From assembly GCF_964340395.1 (NCBI RefSeq), contig NC_135565.1, positions 22,987,929 through 23,051,928 of the forward strand: a stretch of DNA of 64,000 bases, given 5' to 3'. Positions 13,411-26,440 of the stretch are shown piece by piece. The translations under genes were made by a program, and so were the position numbers. The DNA comes from Glandiceps talaboti. Its lineage: Eukaryota > Hemichordata > Enteropneusta > Spengelidae. Each line of letters begins with the position of its first letter. The stretch's first letter is position 1. The notes beneath the pieces are model-generated. The model made no database searches, was not told the DNA's origin, and was given only the letters and a program-made list of their open reading frames with translations.

Positions 13411-15665
13411 TGTATACTGTAAATACAATGTACTAACACATGCAGACAAGTAATTCACATGAAATCAATGTGCAATTTTTACAATAATTATTTGTATCAC
13501 ACTAGCACATGAAGAAACAAAATGACTGAATCAAGATGCTATTTTAAGATATAATTTCAAGTCCATTTTATCTGCATGCACACTGTAGCAGTAAGCTGTT
13601 GACAAGAGAAACATATTGATTAGTGAAAGTGGCTGATAACTTATGCATGTAATCAGACATTGGTTTTGGCTGAATATCAAATCCCATGTGACTGGCCTAG
13701 ATATACTGTCCATTTAGCTAATCTGTATGCTATGCAGTCACTCACATTGTAATATGTTTGATATGCACCAAGCTGTTCATTCCATTAGACCACTTTATTT
13801 TAACAGATTATTCTTTTTGACACGTTAGAATAGAAAGTACTGTTATCACGTGATCAGGTCGGCTAGTGTAAATAATTCACAATTCATTGACGTATTTCAT
13901 GGAAAAAATTCAGGGGTTAGCCATTGTTATAATTTTCATTAATTATGTTGAATTTGTTTTGGTAATATCAAGTAGTTGTAGTAAGTAAATTAAAATGTTA
14001 CAACTTTAAAGAGGTGAAAAGTTCAAATCTGAATGTTTTTGTGCTTTATTTTTTTTCATACATATATGAAGAATTAGTATGTGTATATATAAATGTACAT
14101 GTAGTCTAAGGTCTATACTTAAACCATAGACAGTGGAGGGGACCCTCCACTGTCTATGCTTAAACATACATATATTTAAAGACTCACTCTGGATTAGGCT
14201 TCGAATTTAGATGTAAAAACTAGTTGTTTGGTAAAGCTACAGAATGTGGTGATTCAGGACACAGGAATGATCCACGTAATCCTCAGGGCTTCACTGATAA
14301 GATAATACTAATGTGATGACCTGGGATTGAAACCTGGCCCTTTAATCATGTAACTAGGAGATATGTACTATTATATTTAAGCCAAGTACGTGACATCATG
14401 TAAATTAACAATTTTATGTCATTATCTTGGATGTTCCATATTTTGACTATTTTTGACATGTGCCATTAATATTGAGGTCACTATGGGTCAATAGTACATA
14501 CCATGTGACATAAGCTAAGCCAATCACTGAAGGCTTTATAAAAACAATGTATTATAAGCCCAGAAGTGAAATGTAATACAGGAAGTATGAAGACATTTAA
14601 TTTAAACTTGGCACAAAATTAATTCATTTCTCTTTTGAAGACATTATTTGGTATAAATGTCATCTGTAAATCCACTGGAAATTATTATTACTTAGTATAG
14701 TAAGCTTTAGAGTTTATATATTGATTTCTTGCGGTAAATGATCAATATATTGATCTCAAACTTAATTTGTAAATGTCAATACAATATTTAATGTGAAGTA
14801 CATAATATTGAAAGATGTTTTTATTTTCTATGAATGACCAACAGCGTTAAATCTAACAATAGGGATCAATATTGAGAGTCTTATCGATATTTTTACAAAT
14901 TTTTTAGTTTTAAGTTCATGTATTATATGTGAACATTTTATATTTGCATTTAAAGAAGATCAGCCTAAATGACAATAAATATCACATTTATAATTTGTAA
15001 AATCTATTAAATACTTTCAAAAAAATATTTAATTAGAAAATAATTATCAGTTTGACTTAAATAATGTATTTATTGCTGCTGTTGTGTTTGTTGATTATTT
15101 TATGTGTTTATTATAGGATAATCTTTAGTAGGGAAAATAAAAAATACTTTGGATGACAGCAAGTTGATAAACTAGGTTCACAATAGTATTCTACCGTTGC
15201 CAATTAAACCAGACTAAAAGCTTTGATACAAGGCTAACGAGCTTGAAATGTTCATCGAAGTGACTTGTGTTTGAACCCACAGGCTGTCTTTAACAGTTCA
15301 CCATTGGTTTATGTGTTCATATTATTGGTTTGTTTGCTCATGTTATCTTACCTCCACCTAGGTAAAGAATGTGAAACAAGGTTTGGTGATTTAATTGACA
15401 CATTGTAGGGAGTGGACAATATCTACACACACAGAATACAACTACTGTCTGTATGAAGATTTTTATAAATTTTGTGTACTGGAAATCAGTGTATTAAACC
15501 ACATATCTACAAACCACAGTGTGTTCACTAAGTTTTGGAATATATAGCCATCAGTAAAGTAGAGTTCAACCAGCTATGGAGTAGTAATAAAGCAACAGTT
15601 CCGTATCACTGCTAAAATGTGGTAAAATAAAGATATAGGGATAGTGTATTAGGTAGCAAAGGTTA
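13411..15665. other. Non-coding; one hairpin inside
   Basis: AT-rich unique sequence. No coding frame with family features. A perfect hairpin is listed separately. Confidence 0.5.
14125..14159. repeat. Short perfect hairpin (CATAGACAGTGGAGGG / CCCTCCACTGTCTATG)
   Basis: 16-bp arms with a 2-3 base loop. Related sequence occurs at 30556-30593 and, as diverged arms, at 47668-47780. Confidence 0.85.
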
Positions 15666-15667
15666 TT

Positions 15668-15668
15668 T

Positions 15669-15712
<44 letters not shown>
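15668..15712. repeat. CA microsatellite
   Basis: Uninterrupted (AC)n of about 22 units. Confidence 0.98.
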
Positions 15713-15716
<4 letters not shown>

Positions 15717-15788
15717 TAAAAGTCAGTACTCTTTTCAGAAAAAGTTATTTTATAAACAAACATTGAGTAAATATTTAAAAAGTAAAGA

Positions 15789-15925
15789 GCCATGCCATGG
15801 GTAGGACAGTAGCTAACACATGTACATGTCTACAGCCATGGGTAGGACAGTAGCTAACCACATGTACATGTCTACAGTCATGGGTAGGACAGTAGCTAAC
15901 CACATGTACAATGTACATGTCAATA
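15789..15925 (+). repeat. ~45-bp tandem repeat, 3 copies
   Basis: CCATGGGTAGGACAGTAGCT, AACCACATGTACATGTCTAC repeated three times; the last ends in an extended TGTACA stretch. Confidence 0.95.
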
Positions 15926-17689
15926 GGTCATATGTGGTAAATACATTTCTTTCAAAGGTGCCTACTCCCAGTAAAAAAACAACTGATAATTTAATAAATA
16001 AAAGATATGGAGGTAATATTAAAGAAATGTAACCATATTCTGAAATTGTAATCATTGATGTCACTGGCCAGCACTAGCTAAAACACTAAACAAGTGTGGC
16101 AAAAAGTGCTGACATTACCCCCAAGCCTTTTAATTAAGTCACTTTGTGTATCAAATATTCGGACAGTATTTCAGACAGTGAATTGTTTTGGTGATATCTT
16201 TAGATCTCTACAATGTGTATCTTTTAATTAGTATGCCCCTAGGCATAAACACTGTAGACTAGTGTAGTGTTAATGAAACCAAAACAGTAAATTGATCCAG
16301 TAGACACACATTACATGTACATTGTGTATATAGTCTAGTTCCTATACAGTATCGGCCACTCACTGGAACAACAGTTGGCATCCAGACTATTAATGTATAT
16401 AACTCTGTGTTAATATCATACAATGTTTACATACGTGATAAGTACATGTATACAAAGTACCAGAGTACAAGTACACTACATTGTATGACAAACATACATA
16501 AATGATACATGTACTGTGAAATTATCTTTAGTTTGAGTCTCGGGTTAGTGTAATACTTGGTATATGCTATTTGTCTTGATCTTTGAACCTTCACATGATG
16601 TTAGTGAGGGTATAACCTAAACTGCTAGTACATGAAATATTTAGTACGTGTACTGGGGTACATGTATGCTTTGTTTCTAAATTCCTACATGTATAAACTA
16701 TAGCAGCTAGGGCAATGGCCTGAAGTGATTATTATTGTTAACCCTACATATACATATACACAAACGTTTTATGTCTGACTTAAAACCAAGCTGTGCATGA
16801 CCACCAGTCATCATAGTACATTTCCTATGTCATAGTGTATAAATATGCATGTTACATGTACCGCCAAGTGTCACTGATGAACAACAATTTTTTGTGACTC
16901 ACCTAAATTTGATAATCTTATCTCTTACACAAGAATTTAACCCATCCAGTTTCTATCATTTTTACTCACAAAAAATGTGTGAATAGGACAACTAAAAAAA
17001 AATTGTGTGGTTCTGGTTACATTCAATTTTAGAATAGGTGGGATAGGTAGATTTTTTATTTTATTTTATTATATTTTTTTTTCATGTGTGAGTGTCTAGT
17101 TCATGCACATTGTGCGCGCATATAGAGCTAGGGCACACTGCATGTTACCACCGGCCATGCTACATGTACATTTGTAACTCAATCCATAGAATTTTTTTAA
17201 TGGTATAACTTCATGAACTCAGGTACTAGTCTATTAATTCTACATAGTACAATGTGCACACAGAATGAGATTATACTTTAGTACAAAGTACAAGTGAATG
17301 ATAGTCAAATCTTACATATATCCCATCTGAGGTGGTCACTAGTTTGATCTTGGATGTAACATGGTTTGATGAACCCAAAATACATTGTATACTTAAATTG
17401 GCATACACATTTACATGAGAATACATTGTACATAAACGTACATTAAATTGTGTATTGAGTGCCCTTCTGGTCAATATTTTTGTCTGAGACACAGTCATGT
17501 ACATTTTGTATACATCTTATTTTACTGGTCAGTAGTGACACACTCAGAACTAATCTAACCTAAATGTGTTCAAGTTGTTGACCATTAATCAATAAATTGT
17601 ATTGAACTGTTGACAGTAAAGTCACCGGAAAGTGATTGATTAATTTCTGTGTACCTAGAGGTCATTGACTGTATTGATCCAGTACATCA
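15926..17689. other. Non-coding, nothing recognised
   Basis: AT-rich with TACATGTA motifs. No gene or repeat supported. Confidence 0.5.
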
Positions 17690-17860
17690 TGTATGTCTGA
17701 GACTGATGATCTGATGTGATAGACTGATGACCAAGTGTGTCTAAGACTGACTGACAATCCAATGTGGTAGACTGATGACCCAGTGACAGTGTGTCTAAGA
17801 CTGACTGACAATCCAATGTGATAGACTGATGACCTAGTGACAGTGTGTCTAAGACTGACA
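17690..17860 (+). repeat. ~57-bp tandem repeat, about 3 copies
   Basis: GTGTCTAAGACTGACTGACA, ATCCAATGTGATAGACTGAT and GACCCAGTGACA recur with small deletions. Confidence 0.9.
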
Positions 17861-17929
17861 ATTATAATCACTGCATACATGTATACGGAACAGGAATACG
17901 ATACATCATAAACTAAATATATAATCCAG

Positions 17930-18055
17930 TTCAAGATGTAATCTCCAGTTCATGATGTAGTCTCCAGTTCATGATGTATAGCAGTTCATGATGTACAAAT
18001 AATGTAGTCTCCATGATAGACATATACATATAGTCTGGCAGTTCAAGATGTGGTC
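17930..18055 (+). repeat. Short repeat AGTTCATGATGTAGTCTCC
   Basis: Four to five imperfect copies of a ~20-bp unit. Confidence 0.8.
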
Positions 18056-18299
18056 TAGACTATTCTTTGTGAAGAAAACAAATAGAAAGTGAGTAACATA
18101 CATGTAACAAAATATTTCCTGAAATGTATTATTCTGTAACACCTTATACATACATGTATAGGTAGGGGAAATCCTGTCAGCTAGACATACTGGTTTGTTG
18201 GTGAATAATAATGGACTGATAGATGACTGTACATGTATGGATAATGGCCATCATGCCATGGCAATAGACTAGTGGTTGTAAGACATCTATATGTACAGT

Positions 18300-18486
18300 A
18301 CATTTCTATACATATATAGAAACCTCATTTTGTTATTTTTGTTAACTAGTATTATTCTAGTTGATATATTTTACTTGTTTGTTTTAGCACCAAACTCTTA
18401 TTGCAGAAAATCCAATGAAGAAATAGTCAATGTACATGTAGTTTTCTGAACGGATGTAATAAAGATTCTATTCTATTCTATTCTAT
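18300..18486 (+). mobile_element. Possible retroelement 3' end with (ATTCT)n tail
   Basis: TGTAATAAAGATTCTATTCT followed by more ATTCT units looks like the polyadenylation-signal-plus-pentamer tail of a non-LTR retroelement. Upstream sequence gives no coding match, so the extent is a guess. Confidence 0.4.
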
Positions 18487-18930
18487 ATATACATGTACAT
18501 GTATGTATACTATACATATGCAAGACATTAGTGTACCATAAATTACATGTGTAACATACAATTCTCACAAGCCAGTCAACTAAAATTTATATTGAAATGT
18601 TGGTTAATTTACTAAATTTTAGGGACTGGATTATCTTCATTTTTTACACCATTACATGCATGTACTTAATTAATACACTCTGAAGCAGGTCAAGATGATA
18701 TAAGCCTGTAGACATACATATATGTACAGTCATATGTAGTAGAGATAGGCATTCATACATGACACAAAAAAATGTACATCCTGCAGGTGTTTCTATCATC
18801 AGGATGGTTGTTTGAGATCATTAGGACACACTTCTATTCATTTCAGACATAGACTGTATTGTTATATCTTGTATAGGAGTGAGATGCCATTTTAATAGCT
18901 GTCTAAACACAGCAATTAATGACATACTTG

Positions 18931-19222
18931 GGGTCATAATGGTTCAGTAGTTACAGTTCAGTGGCACACAATATGCATGTTGTCAATTTGAGCCGTTCGT
19001 TTCTGAAAGGCCAAAATCCTTGGGTAAGATTTGAACCACAATTGTGCCCTTGTCAAGCCAGCTTTATAAATGGGGACCTGCTAGAATAGAGGCTGCTGTG
19101 TGAAGGATTTAGTCCAGTGGGTTGGCATGGATTATTTGCTCTGCAGGGAATTCAGTTACAAAGGACATACATTTGTACTGTAGTGTTGTGCCATTATAGG
19201 TTCATACCAGGGGTAACACTGC
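18931..19222 (+). mobile_element. tRNA-derived SINE, copy 2 (3'-truncated)
   Basis: Best head of the three: ATGGTTCAGTAGTTACAG resembles an A box and GTCAATTTGAGCC a B box. Body matches the other copies (AAATCCTTGGGTAAGATTTG, GGGGACCTGCTAGAATAGAG, TTTGCTCTGCAGGGAATTCA). It ends after CCAGGGGTAACAC; the GCTTTGAG/AAAGCGC end is missing. Confidence 0.8.
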
Positions 19223-19684
19223 AAACCTGGAAATTTTCGCTGAAAAGGAAAATGCAAAACTAAATAGTAACTGAAATACTTTCTCAGACATGAACAGAAT
19301 GTACATGTATATGTACCAGTCTGGTAAGTAGTAAAAATTAGTAGAATGCCTTCTTGTACATGAACACAATGTACCAGTCTGGTAATTAGTAAAAAATTAG
19401 TCTTTGAGAACTTGCTGAAGACTGTAAAATTTTCTAGTGGTGACAATATCTAGGTTTACTTTTACTGTACATGTATAACAGTATATTGAGCATATACATG
19501 TAGCGATGCTGTAACACTACATAAAATACACATTATGAAACTATAATTTATCATTTTACAAATAACTTGAACATGATTATTTGGAAGCTGACAGTGCAGG
19601 ATAGCATAGTCACAGCTACATGTACCATGTTGTAGTCATGATACAGTACTAAATACAAAATTAATGTCAAGTATATCCCATACA
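19223..19684. other. Non-coding; short duplicated phrase
   Basis: ATGTACCAGTCTGGTAAGTA and a flanking stretch occur twice (near 19311 and 19370). Otherwise nothing recognised. Confidence 0.5.
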
Positions 19685-21735
19685 GCATGGTTTGCTATAT
19701 ACATGTAGTTGGAGACAGTGAACCTCAATACAGGTCTATTGATACATAGTATGGTTTGCTATAGATGGAGACAGTGAATCCCAATACAGGACTGGTCTAT
19801 TGATACATAGTATGGTTTGGTTAGATGGAGACAGTGAATCTCAATACAGGTCTATTGATACATAGTATGGTTTGGTTAGATGGAGACAGTGAATCTCAAT
19901 ACAGGTCTATTGATACATAGTATGGTTTGGTTAGATGGAGACAGTGAACCTCAATACAGGTCTATTGATATATAGTATGGTTGGGTTAGATGGAGACAGT
20001 GAATCTCAATACAGGTCTATTGATACATAGTATGGTTTGGTTAGATGGAGACAGTGAACCTCAATACAGGTCTATTGATACATAGTATGGTTTGGTTAGA
20101 TGGAGACAGTGAATCTCAATACAGGTCTATTGATACATAGTATGGTTTGGTTAGATGGAGACAGTGAATCTCAATACAGGTCTATTGATACATAGTATGG
20201 TTGGGTTAGATGGAGACAGTGAACCTCAATACAGGTCTATTGATATATAGTATGGTTTGGTTAGATGGAGACAGTGAATCTCAATACAGGTCTATTGATA
20301 CATAGTATGGTTTGGTTAGATGGACACAGTGAACCTCAATACAGGTCTATTGATACATAGTATGGTTTGGTTAGATGGACACAGTGAATCTCAATACAGG
20401 TCTATTGATACATAGTATGGTTGGGTTAGATGGAGACAGTGAACCTCAATACAGGTCTATTGATACATAGTATGGTTGGGTTAGATGGAGACAGTGAACC
20501 TCAATACAGGTCTATTGATACATAGTATGGTTTGGTTTAGATGGAGACAGTGAACCTCAATACAGGTCTATTGATACATAGTATGGTTTGGTTTAGATGG
20601 AGACAGTGAATCTCAATACAGGTCTATTGATACATAGTATGGTTTGGTTAGATGGAGACAGTGAATCTCAATACAGGTCTATTGATACATAGTATGGTTT
20701 GGTTAGATGGACACAGTGAACCTCAATACAGGTCTATTGATACATAGTATGGTTTGGTTAGATGGAGACAGTGAATCTCAATACAGGTCTATTGATACAT
20801 AGTATGGTTTGGTTAGATGGAGACAGTGAATCTCAATACAGGTCTATTGATGCATAGTATGGTTTGGTTAGATGGACACAGTGAATCTCAATACAGGTCT
20901 ATTGATGCATAGTATGGTTGGGTTAGATGGAGACAGTGAATCTCAATACAGGTCTATTGATGCATAGTATGGTTTGGTTTAGATGGAGACAGTGAACCTC
21001 AATACAGGTCTATTGATACATAGTATGGTTTGGTTTAGATGGAGACAGTGAACCTCAATACAGGTCTATTGATACATGGTATGGTTGGGTTAGATGGAGA
21101 CAGTGAATCTCAATACAGGTCTATTGATACATAGTATGGTTTGGTTAGATGGACACAGTGAATCTCAATACAGGTCTATTGATGCATAGTATGGTTGGGT
21201 TAGATGGAGACAGTGAATCTCAATACAGGTCTATTGATGCATAGTATGGTTTGGTTAGATGGACACAGTGAATCTCAATACAGGTCTATTGATACATAGT
21301 ATGGTTGGGTTAGATGGAGACAGTGAATCTCAATACAGGTCTATTGATATATAGTATGGTTGGGTTAGATGGAGACAGTGAACCTCAATACAGGTCTATT
21401 GATATATAGTATGGTTTGGTTAGATGGAGACAGTGAACCTCAATACAGGTCTATTGATACATAGTATGGTTTGGTTAGATGGAGACAGTGAATCTCAATA
21501 CAGGTCTATTGATGCATAGTATGGTTGGGTTAGATGGAGACAGTGAATCTCAATACAGGTCTATTGATGCATAGTATGGTTTGGTTAGATGGAGACAGTG
21601 AATCTCAATACAGGTCTATTGATGCATAGTATGGTTTGGTTAGATGGAGACAGTGAATCTCAATACAGGACTGGTCTATTGATACACAAAATGGTTTGGT
21701 TAGATGGAGACAGTGAACCTTAATATGGGTCTATG
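19685..21735 (+). repeat. 55-bp minisatellite, about 37 copies
   Basis: Unit: CATAGTATGGTTTGGTTAGA, TGGAGACAGTGAATCTCAAT, ACAGGTCTATTGATA. Variant positions: GAATCTC/GAACCTC, GGTTTGG/GGTTGGG, GGAGACAG/GGACACAG, GATACAT/GATGCAT/GATATAT. End copies are the most diverged. Confidence 0.99.
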
Positions 21736-21839
21736 GATGCAAGGTACATATACATGTATATACATGTATGGTTATTACCAATGCTAAATAGAGCATCAAA
21801 ACAGTGATATATACATGTAGGACATTGGGATGATTACAA

Positions 21840-22640
21840 GAAAATGACTATAAATCAACACCGGATGTCACATTGACAATAGATTAGGTATCATGCATAA
21901 CTGGTTGTCAGTCAACCAGTCAATACTTAAATTGTGGCAATTTGCACACCAACAGTCACACACAGACAATAGCTGTATCATGTAGGTATGGAGATTGTAC
22001 CATGCATAACTGGTTATCAGTCAACCAGTCAACAGTAATAGGTGTGGTGTTTTGTACTGAGTGCACAAGAAAGTTTATAAACTTTTTTCTCATTTGGGTG
22101 AAATTCTTAACACAAGCATATAAAGGAAATGACAAGCCTTATAAATCAACAGCAGTCACACAGACAATTGATATTGTATAGAGTACATGCTAACAGTCGT
22201 CAGTAAGCCAGTCAGTACAGAAAGTGTAGCAATTTGTACAAGCTTTAGGTGTTTGAACATTTTTCATTTGAGCAAAAATTTTTAACAAAAAAACAAACAA
22301 AGGAAACAGCACTGTCATACATGTACATGGGGATTGTGTCCATCAACATTTAGCAATGACAATACCATAGATCATTGTAGATATGGGATAGTGTATAACT
22401 AGCCATAAGTCTACCAGTTACAGTGTGGTGATTTGCACAGTGAATGTTCAATCTTTAGGTTTGTGAACTTGGGCAAACAAAAGCAAACAAGAAGAAATGA
22501 CACTATCTTATTTATGAATCAAAATTAGCAGTCGTGTAGACAGTAGATGTAGGATGGATATAATTAGTCATCAGTTAATACATACATCCCATGCACAGTG
22601 TAGCACTTGTGATTTTGTACTGTTATGTCAAAAGTGAGTT
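21840..22640 (+). repeat. Old diverged tandem repeat, ~110-250-bp periods
   Basis: CATGCATAACTGGTTGTCAG, TCAACCAGTCAATA, a GTGGCAATTTGCACA phrase and CAGTCACACAGACAAT recur four to five times with strong divergence. Confidence 0.7.
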
Positions 22641-22711
22641 TTAACACAGACCTTTTGTGAATATTATTAAGGTCTATGGTTTTAAGCTTCTGTTTCTCGG
22701 ATGAAAATACA

Positions 22712-23046
22712 ATTATAGCTCTACCAGGTTCGAGCCCCGTCGCTGAATGCTTTTTGTTTCTGAGTGGCTAAAGTCCTTGGGCAAGATTTGAACCATGACT
22801 ATGCCTCAGTCAACCCAGCTGTATAATTGGGGACCTGGTAGGATATGTAGGTTGCAATGTGAAGGCTTTAATCCTATATATGCACTGAAATGGCTGCAAT
22901 GGATTGTATGCTCCCAGGAGAGTTGAGAAAGACTAAAAGAAGGTCTGTTGTGCCGTTCTGATCCGAGCCAGGGGTAATAATTGTAAAGTGCTTTGAGCAC
23001 GGCGTGGGAAAGCGCTATATAAGAACCCAACATTATTATTATTATT
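22712..23046 (+). mobile_element. tRNA-derived SINE, copy 3 (most complete 3' end)
   Basis: B-box GGTTCGAGCCCCGTCGC, body CTGAGTGGCTAAAGTCCTTG, GGGGACCTGGTAGGATATGT, GGCTGCAATGGATTGTATGC, 3' end GTAAAGTGCTTTGAGCACGG, GGGAAAGCGCTATATAAGAA, then (ATT)n. The L2-type 3' end and tRNA promoter box make a SINE call secure; the family name is not decided. Confidence 0.9.
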
Positions 23047-23461
23047 CATTATAATTATTATTTAACAAGTACGTGTAGGATGTGAATTATGGAATCTTTA
23101 CTTAATTAAATGGAAACACTACTCCTGAAAATAGAGACATTTTCATAAACTATGGGTTCTGGAGAGTTATTTGAAATTTCAGAGACACATCAAGTTGATC
23201 TTGTGGCTTTATAGGGTATCTTTTCTATGGGCTATTGCATCATGGGAGTTAGCAGAAATAATATATTCAAGTTTAACACTGAATATTCATGAGTCCAAAA
23301 AGCCTATACCCTTCAGTGTAAAAACATCTCACATTCATTTCCTGGAGTGAATTTCCCCTTTAATTGTACATTTTGTAATTTATTGTGGACACAAATCTCA
23401 GTCTCTGGTAAAATTTGATGGCTGAGTAGATTTCTATATTCACACATTATACATATATTAT
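23047..23461. other. Non-coding, nothing recognised
   Basis: AT-rich unique sequence. Confidence 0.5.
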
Positions 23462-23690
23462 ACACATGCCAATATTTTTCATCATTCAGCCAAGGAAAAT
23501 ATTTGTGACCTAGGGGTCTTTGTTACTATGAGTCGTTAGACTCGTTAGACTCATAGTGACAAAACCCCTTAGGTCACAAGTATTTCTGGCTGAATGTAGA
23601 AAAATGTTGGAGAATAACATTATACCAGCAAAAGTAATATCAAAGAAAAATTATAAATTCCATATTTTTGGTTTGTGTATGGTATACAAT
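23462..23690. mobile_element. Foldback-headed element, copy 3 (best palindrome)
   Basis: Left arm ATTCAGCCAAGGAAAATATT, TGTGACCTAGGGG, TTACTATGAGTC; right arm GACTCATAGTGACAAAACCC, CTTAGGTCACAAG, GGCTGAATG. The 3' module is internally deleted, keeping AGTAATATCAAAGAAAAATT and TCCATATTTTTGGTTTG. Confidence 0.8.
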
Positions 23691-23714
23691 GTAATGTATT
23701 ATTAGTCTGACAGA

Positions 23715-23960
23715 TTCAATTCGTTAGTCCGTTTATGTAACCACACTGTACTCCACGATTGGAGTATACTAAGAAGAAAGTCGTTGGTCCATTTATGTAA
23801 ACACTCTCTACTCCACAGTTGGAGTATATTAAGAAGAAAGTCGTTGGTCCGTTTATGTAACCACACTCTACTCCACGATTGGAGTATATTAAGCTGAAAG
23901 GAAGAAGAAAGTTGTTGGTCCATTCTCTACTCCACAGTCTACTCCACAGTTGGAGAACAT
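23715..23960 (+). repeat. 60-bp tandem repeat, about 3.5 copies
   Basis: GTTGGTCCGTTTATGTAACC, ACACTCTACTCCACGATTGG, AGTATATTAAGAAGAAAGTC repeated; the last copy is rearranged. Confidence 0.95.
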
Positions 23961-25194
23961 GTACATTAAGAAGGAACAGTGACTGGATCTAGCCTATGTA
24001 CCATAATTATGAAAAGGAACCCTGGTAGATTTTATCGTTTGAACAAAATACCTTATGAAAAGTACAATGTACTTTTATAGCGGCAGTTATCAAAGTCTAC
24101 ATAAAACACAGCTGTAATATACAGAATCAGAAAAATCTTATTGGAAGAGTTTTATAACTTGCATAAGGAGAGTATTATAGTACATTAGATATATAATGAT
24201 TGGTACGTTAAAGAGCATTAAATGTACTTTTACCCTGTAAACCTACACATGTAGGTCAAAGATCAGGGTGTCTGGACGTCAATGTTGCAAGGTTGACATC
24301 TGCATGAAGATGAGTCAATTCAATGGGGGTAATTAAGTGTCCTAGATAGACAAACGTCATAGGAAATACCCCCTGTGTGAAATGATTTAATCATATGATG
24401 GTTATGGTTTTGTAACAAGTAGATCCTTGCTATTGTTGATGCTTCAAGGGTAATGTACATGTAAGGAATAATCACTGCACAATACATGTATGTCACCAAG
24501 CTCAATAAACAAACTTTGTTCATTTACAAATGTAAGGATCGAGGGAGGGGATCTGTCATCAATATAATCCTGAACTTCATTTACACACTTCTAACCAACA
24601 CAAATTTAGAAAACTTTCACACCTTCAATGATAACAGGTTCTGTATTTATTAATATTGATATGTTGATATTAAAGTTGATTAAAATTTACTGCTAATGTG
24701 ATATATATAATTATACAGTACTGAGTTTCCATGAATATTGTAATGTGTTTGCTGTGTTTTTACATTGTATCAATTATAGTGGTGTGACTGCTACAATTTA
24801 CATCATGGTTTACATTATATATTTTTGACAAAATTTTGGACACAATATGATTGGACTGGGGCTCTTTCGTTACTTATACTGAAAAACCATTACTATTCAT
24901 TACCTTTAGATTAGGACTGGGAGGTGCTAACAACGACCACATCGGTAGCCAGCTACACTTTTAGAGGGTTCAAATGAAAGTGATAAAGAATTGATTACTT
25001 ATGGAGACGTGTCACATGCATCTCAGGGAGTTGTGAGCACAAGGTCATAGTCTGATACAATTATACAATCTGAGATTAAATCTAAAGACATACATGTACG
25101 CACCTCCACAGGTGGTTAACGTCATACATGTAGATTGTGATAAGTATAGACAGATAGTGTCAAAGTACATGTACGTCAGACATCAGTCTTTACC
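23961..25194. other. Non-coding, nothing recognised
   Basis: AT-rich unique sequence with no supported frame. Confidence 0.5.
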
Positions 25195-25390
25195 ATTTAT
25201 TATATCATACTCAAGCCAATTTATTGTCTTTGAACAGAATATATGGATTGTATACCCTAGTCTTTCAATGTCATGACAACCTGTGCCTACGTCACTGATT
25301 TTGCAGTGCTTGAAATATTAGTCAAAATGCTCAAATCACCTTAATTCTATTTCCAGTTTTTCATGCATAATGCTTAAGGAGGTACATTGT
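25195..25390. repeat. Dispersed repeat, partner of 60222-60420
   Basis: Shares AAGCCAATTTATTGTCTTTG, AACAGAATATATGGATT, TACCCTAGT, ATGTCATGACAACCT, GATTTTGCAGTG, GAGTCAAAATG-like and AGGAGGTA phrases in order with 60222-60420. No coding potential. Confidence 0.8.
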
Positions 25391-25399
25391 ATAATTAAA

Positions 25400-25545
25400 T
25401 TTATATTTTTCTTCATTCAGTTGGAAAATACTTGTGATGTAAGGGTTGTCACTATTGACTTGTAGTGGCATACAAATGTAGCTTGTCCAGTATTTTCCTG
25501 AGCTGAACAAAGAAAAATATTGGGAATAATATCTAATTATCCAAG
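25400..25545. mobile_element. Foldback-headed element, head only (copy 4)
   Basis: TTTTTCTTCATTCAGTTGGA, AAATACTTGTGATGTAAGGG, then a diverged hairpin and TCCAGTATTTTCCTGAGCTG, AACAAAGAAAAATATTGGGA. The 3' module is missing. Confidence 0.7.
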
Positions 25546-25764
25546 TGATGCATTTTCTGAATTGATGCCCGCAGTCAAAATCTAGGTCATCTTTGAGGAA
25601 AGAAATAACAGAATGATAAACCACCATACCCAGGTGATTCACACCCTAGACAAAGGAAAGGATGTTTTGTCTTTGTGGCCGAATAGTGTGATGTTGTTAT
25701 TTTGTATCAAGGTGGTCGTCCCCATGAAGTGTACGTGACTCGTTAACACTATTGTATTGTTGTT

Positions 25765-26112
25765 GTTGTGAAGTCGTGGAGGTCCAGCATTGACGTCACT
25801 TAGCTATGTTGTGAACTCGTGGGGATCCATGAGTTGACGTTACTCAGCTATGTTGCAAAGTCGTGGGGGTCCAGCATTGAGGTTACTTAGCTATGTTGCA
25901 AAGTCATGGAGGTCCACCATTGACGTTACTTAGCTACATGTATGTTGTGAAATCATGGAGGTCCACCATTGACGTTACTTAGCTATGTTGTGAAGTCATG
26001 GAGGTCTACCATTGATGTTACTTAGCTTTGTTGTGAAGTCATGGAGGTCCACCATTGATGTTACTTAGCTATGTTGTGAAGTCATGGAGGTCCACCATTG
26101 ACGTTACTCAGT
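25765..26112 (+). repeat. ~46-bp tandem repeat, about 7 copies
   Basis: TTGTGAAGTCATGGAGGTCC, ACCATTGACGTTACTTAGCT, ATG repeated, with more diverged first copies. Confidence 0.97.
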
Positions 26113-26440
26113 TACAATGGGTTGGTTCAGATTGTTGGAACATACGGTGTACATTGTACATGGCGCTAAGTTTGTAGTTTGTGTTACGATGGGTTGGTTC
26201 AGGTTGTTGGAACATACGGTGTACATTGTACATGGCGCTAAGTTTGTGGTCTGTGTTACAATGGGTTGGTTCAGATTGTTGGAACATACGGTGTACATTG
26301 TACATGGCGCTAAATTTGTAGTTTGTGTTACGATGGGTTGGTTCAGATTGTTGGAACATACGATGTGGAGTACATTGTACATGGCACTAAGTTTGTACAA
26401 TTAATGTAGTTTGTGTTACGATGGGTTGGTTCAGGCATTA
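26113..26440 (+). repeat. 72-bp tandem repeat, about 4.3 copies
   Basis: ATGGGTTGGTTCAGATTGTT, GGAACATACGGTGTACATTG, TACATGGCGCTAAGTTTGTA, GTTTGTGTTACG. Since 72 is a multiple of three, a 24-residue unit stays open on several frames of both strands; I treat this as chance. Confidence 0.97.

Noticed and set aside
22712-22760. Possible tRNA gene from the B-box GGTTCGAGCC
   Set aside because: No complete cloverleaf; the box is the head of a SINE with two relatives in the window.
26104-26404. Repetitive 24-residue protein on both strands
   Set aside because: The 72-bp minisatellite is a multiple of three, so frames persist on both strands; no independent evidence for coding.
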